6,978 nucleotides of DNA from assembly GCA_002479815.1 (NCBI GenBank), contig DLPA01000190.1:15151-22128 (forward strand). The letters are read 5' to 3'. The DNA comes from a bacterium UBA7470. Lineage in GTDB: Bacteria > Pseudomonadota > Gammaproteobacteria > Burkholderiales > Burkholderiaceae_C. Position numbers and translations under genes: made by a program. This document shows, in pieces, positions 5,672 to 6,978 of this stretch; position 1 is the first letter of the stretch, and each line of letters opens with the position of its first letter. Under the pieces are notes generated by a model. The model worked only from the letters and a program-made list of their open reading frames with translations. It did no database searches and was not told the origin of the DNA.

Positions 5672-6244
5672 TCAGGGTTGCGCCGTCTCTGGCGGGGTGT
5701 TGCGCTGCGCGGGCACCCATGCCCAAGTGAAGCTGCACGTCACAGGCTCGATGTCCGCATCGTCGGTCACGGTGACTTGAACGGTGACATCGCCTTTGTC
5801 GCTGGCCTGCATGGCTTGCCGCTGGTCGGGGCTGAGGGTGGCGATGGCGCGTAGGCCCCCTGTGGCGCGTTTGCGAAACGCCATCTCAAACGCTTTCGCC
5901 AGCGGCAAACAGTCGTCACGCACGTTCAGCCCCACGACCATGCCCGTGGCGGTTTCGGCCAGCAAATTCATAGCCGAGGCATGCACACCGCGAATGTGGT
6001 TCTGCACCGCACGATGGTTGCGCAGCCGCACTTCGACACGCTCGGGCTGCATCGTCACAAACTCAATGCCCGCCGTTCCGGTAAAAGGCACGGCACGGCG
6101 CAGCACCCAGTTACGCGCTGGCGCTTGCAAGGCGCGAGGCAAGCCCGACAAGCGGGCCAACTGACGCTGCATCCGGTTGGGTGCAGCCGTGAGGGGAGAA
6201 GTGCGGGTGTTCATGGCGCTGGCGGCTGGTGGGATCAGTTGCAT
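5672..6244 (-). CDS. DUF4442 hotdog-fold protein (thioesterase-like)
   Basis: The product has 190 residues from the ATG at 6244, or 180 from the ATG at 6214. The conserved core runs from about RMQRQLARLSGLP to FTWAWVPAQR. It includes VPFTGTAGIEF, the hotdog signature region NHIRGVHASAMNLLAETATGMVVG (residues about 82-105) and a charged strand near KGDVTVQVTVTDD. This is the DUF4442 / PaaI-like thioesterase pattern. Family members are presumed to act on acyl-CoA thioesters, but no substrate is established. The 6244 start is chosen because its A is shared with the stop codon of the upstream gene (TGATG), suggesting coupled translation; no Shine-Dalgarno is visible for either start. Its position between a dehydrogenase/hydratase and a thiolase suggests a role in beta-oxidation, such as relieving stalled acyl-CoA. 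Family call good, function inferred. Confidence 0.82.
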   Translation of the reverse strand: MQLIPPAASAMNTRTSPLTAAPNRMQRQLARLSGLPRALQAPARNWVLRRAVPFTGTAGIEFVTMQPERVEVRLRNHRAVQNHIRGVHASAMNLLAETATGMVVGLNVRDDCLPLAKAFEMAFRKRATGGLRAIATLSPDQRQAMQASDKGDVTVQVTVTDDADIEPVTCSFTWAWVPAQRNTPPETAQP

Positions 6245-6978
6245 CAGTTGCGCAGTGGCTTGCCCGTGGACAACATGCCCATGATGCGTTCTTGGGTTTT
6301 GGGGTGTTCCAAGAGCGAGCAGAAGGCGTGCCGTTCCAAGGTCATCAGGTAGGACTCGGACACCAGCGTGCCCGCTTCCACCTCGCCACCTGTCAAGACG
6401 TTGGCAATCAGACCCGCGATGTGGAAATCGTGCTGGCTGATGAAGCCGCCATCGCGCATATTGACCAAGCTGCCCACAATGGTGGCCTTGCCCGAACGAC
6501 CCGCGACGGGGAACAGGCGTTGATGGGGGGGGCGATAGCCGCCCTTTGCCAAAGCCAGCGCCTCGTTGATGGCAACGGCCAACAGCTCGTCTTTGTGCGG
6601 GACGATGACATCGCTGTCGAGGACATAGCCCAGTTTGCGGCTTTCCAAGGCGCTTGTGCCCACCGAAGCCATCGCAGCGGCTTTGAAGCCTTCGCTCAGG
6701 AAGGGAATCAGGTCTTTGTTGGCGCTGGTTTGGGCGTTTTCCGCCGCACGGCGGGCGATGTAGGCCAAACCGCCTGCCCCCGGAACCAAACCGACACCGA
6801 CTTCGACCAAACCGATGTAAGACTCCATGTGAACGACGCGGCGGGCGCAATGCACCGCCAACTCACAACCCCCACCCAGCGCCAGCCCACGCACGGCGGC
6901 GACGACGGGCACGTTGGCGTAGCGGATTTTGAGCATCACGCGCTGCAACTCGGCCTCGGCCTCGTTGATGGCAGCCGC
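6244..6978 (-). CDS. 3-hydroxyacyl-CoA dehydrogenase/enoyl-CoA hydratase (FadN-like), C-terminal part only
   Basis: Only the last 244 residues are inside; the gene continues past the right edge and stays in frame to the last base. The visible part is a crotonase (enoyl-CoA hydratase) module. The oxyanion loop is GLALGGGCEL with a glutamate, and a second glutamate lies in GLVEVGVGLVPGAGG, the two acids expected for hydration. About 130 further residues end in RIMGMLSTGKPLRN. A crotonase domain at the C-terminus with a TGKPLRN-like end is typical of FadN (YusL)-type proteins of about 790 residues, in which the NAD-binding dehydrogenase comes first. This is the reverse of the E. coli FadB order. 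The dehydrogenase half is therefore predicted to lie outside the window. It overlaps the DUF4442 start by one base. It would hydrate enoyl-CoA and oxidise 3-hydroxyacyl-CoA to feed the thiolase. A stand-alone hydratase is not fully excluded. Confidence 0.85.
   Translation of the reverse strand, partial: AAAINEAEAELQRVMLKIRYANVPVVAAVRGLALGGGCELAVHCARRVVHMESYIGLVEVGVGLVPGAGGLAYIARRAAENAQTSANKDLIPFLSEGFKAAAMASVGTSALESRKLGYVLDSDVIVPHKDELLAVAINEALALAKGGYRPPHQRLFPVAGRSGKATIVGSLVNMRDGGFISQHDFHIAGLIANVLTGGEVEAGTLVSESYLMTLERHAFCSLLEHPKTQERIMGMLSTGKPLRN

Noticed and set aside
6245..6850. Upstream extension of the DUF4442 frame to 6850
   Set aside because: That part runs through the FadN-like gene in another frame and has Arg/Gly/His-rich shadow composition. 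The real start is at 6244 or 6214.
1..6978. CRISPR array, tRNA or rRNA genes, transposase genes
   Set aside because: No regularly spaced repeats, cloverleaf, rRNA text or transposase motif was seen; the three repeat copies are too few and irregularly spaced for a CRISPR array.

Overview
The window looks like chromosomal DNA of a Betaproteobacterium, most likely order Burkholderiales and perhaps Comamonadaceae. This is inferred from the high GC of the coding parts, the codon use, and protein families typical of that group; no rRNA or other marker gene is present to confirm it.

Layout, left to right. (1) Positions 1-1688, minus strand: the N-terminal 562 residues of a secreted VIT + VWA domain protein whose 3' end lies beyond the left edge. 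(2) Positions 1689-1903: a spacer between divergent genes. It holds a GT-rich (CA-rich on the other strand) tract, a small GC hairpin with a T6 run on the minus strand, and a 36-bp repeat directly before the next gene. (3) Positions 1904-4035, plus strand: a two-gene operon whose start and stop codons overlap (ATGA), encoding a CreB-type response regulator and a CreC-type sensor kinase. creD is not inside the window. (4) Positions 4036-4348: an AT-rich spacer between convergent genes. It is bounded by two inverted copies of the same repeat, contains nested hairpins, and ends with a strong GC hairpin close to the next gene's stop. (5) Positions 4349-6978, minus strand: a fatty-acid beta-oxidation cluster, read right to left. 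It contains the C-terminus of a 3-hydroxyacyl-CoA dehydrogenase/enoyl-CoA hydratase (FadN-like), a DUF4442 hotdog-fold protein, and a thiolase (acetyl-CoA C-acyltransferase).

How the genes fit together. In the right cluster the dehydrogenase/hydratase would carry out the hydration and oxidation steps of beta-oxidation and the thiolase the final cleavage. The hotdog protein is plausibly an accessory thioesterase-like factor. In the middle, CreC would sense an envelope or metabolic signal and phosphorylate CreB. The divergent VIT-VWA gene is an obvious candidate target, and the arrangement recalls proteobacterial sortase loci in which a VIT-VWA substrate sits beside a dedicated two-component system.

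The most unusual signal is a three-copy repeat family with the 16-nt core TTGCGTAAGCAGCTCA. Two inverted copies (32 of 36 positions identical) abut the creBC coding region exactly: one ends at the base before the creB ATG, the other begins at the last base of the creC stop codon. The third copy forms a 35-bp inverted repeat (31 of 35 identical) with the second across the AT-rich spacer. This could be a genome-wide intergenic repeat, the ends of a mobile unit, or an RNA-level switch that covers the creB start.
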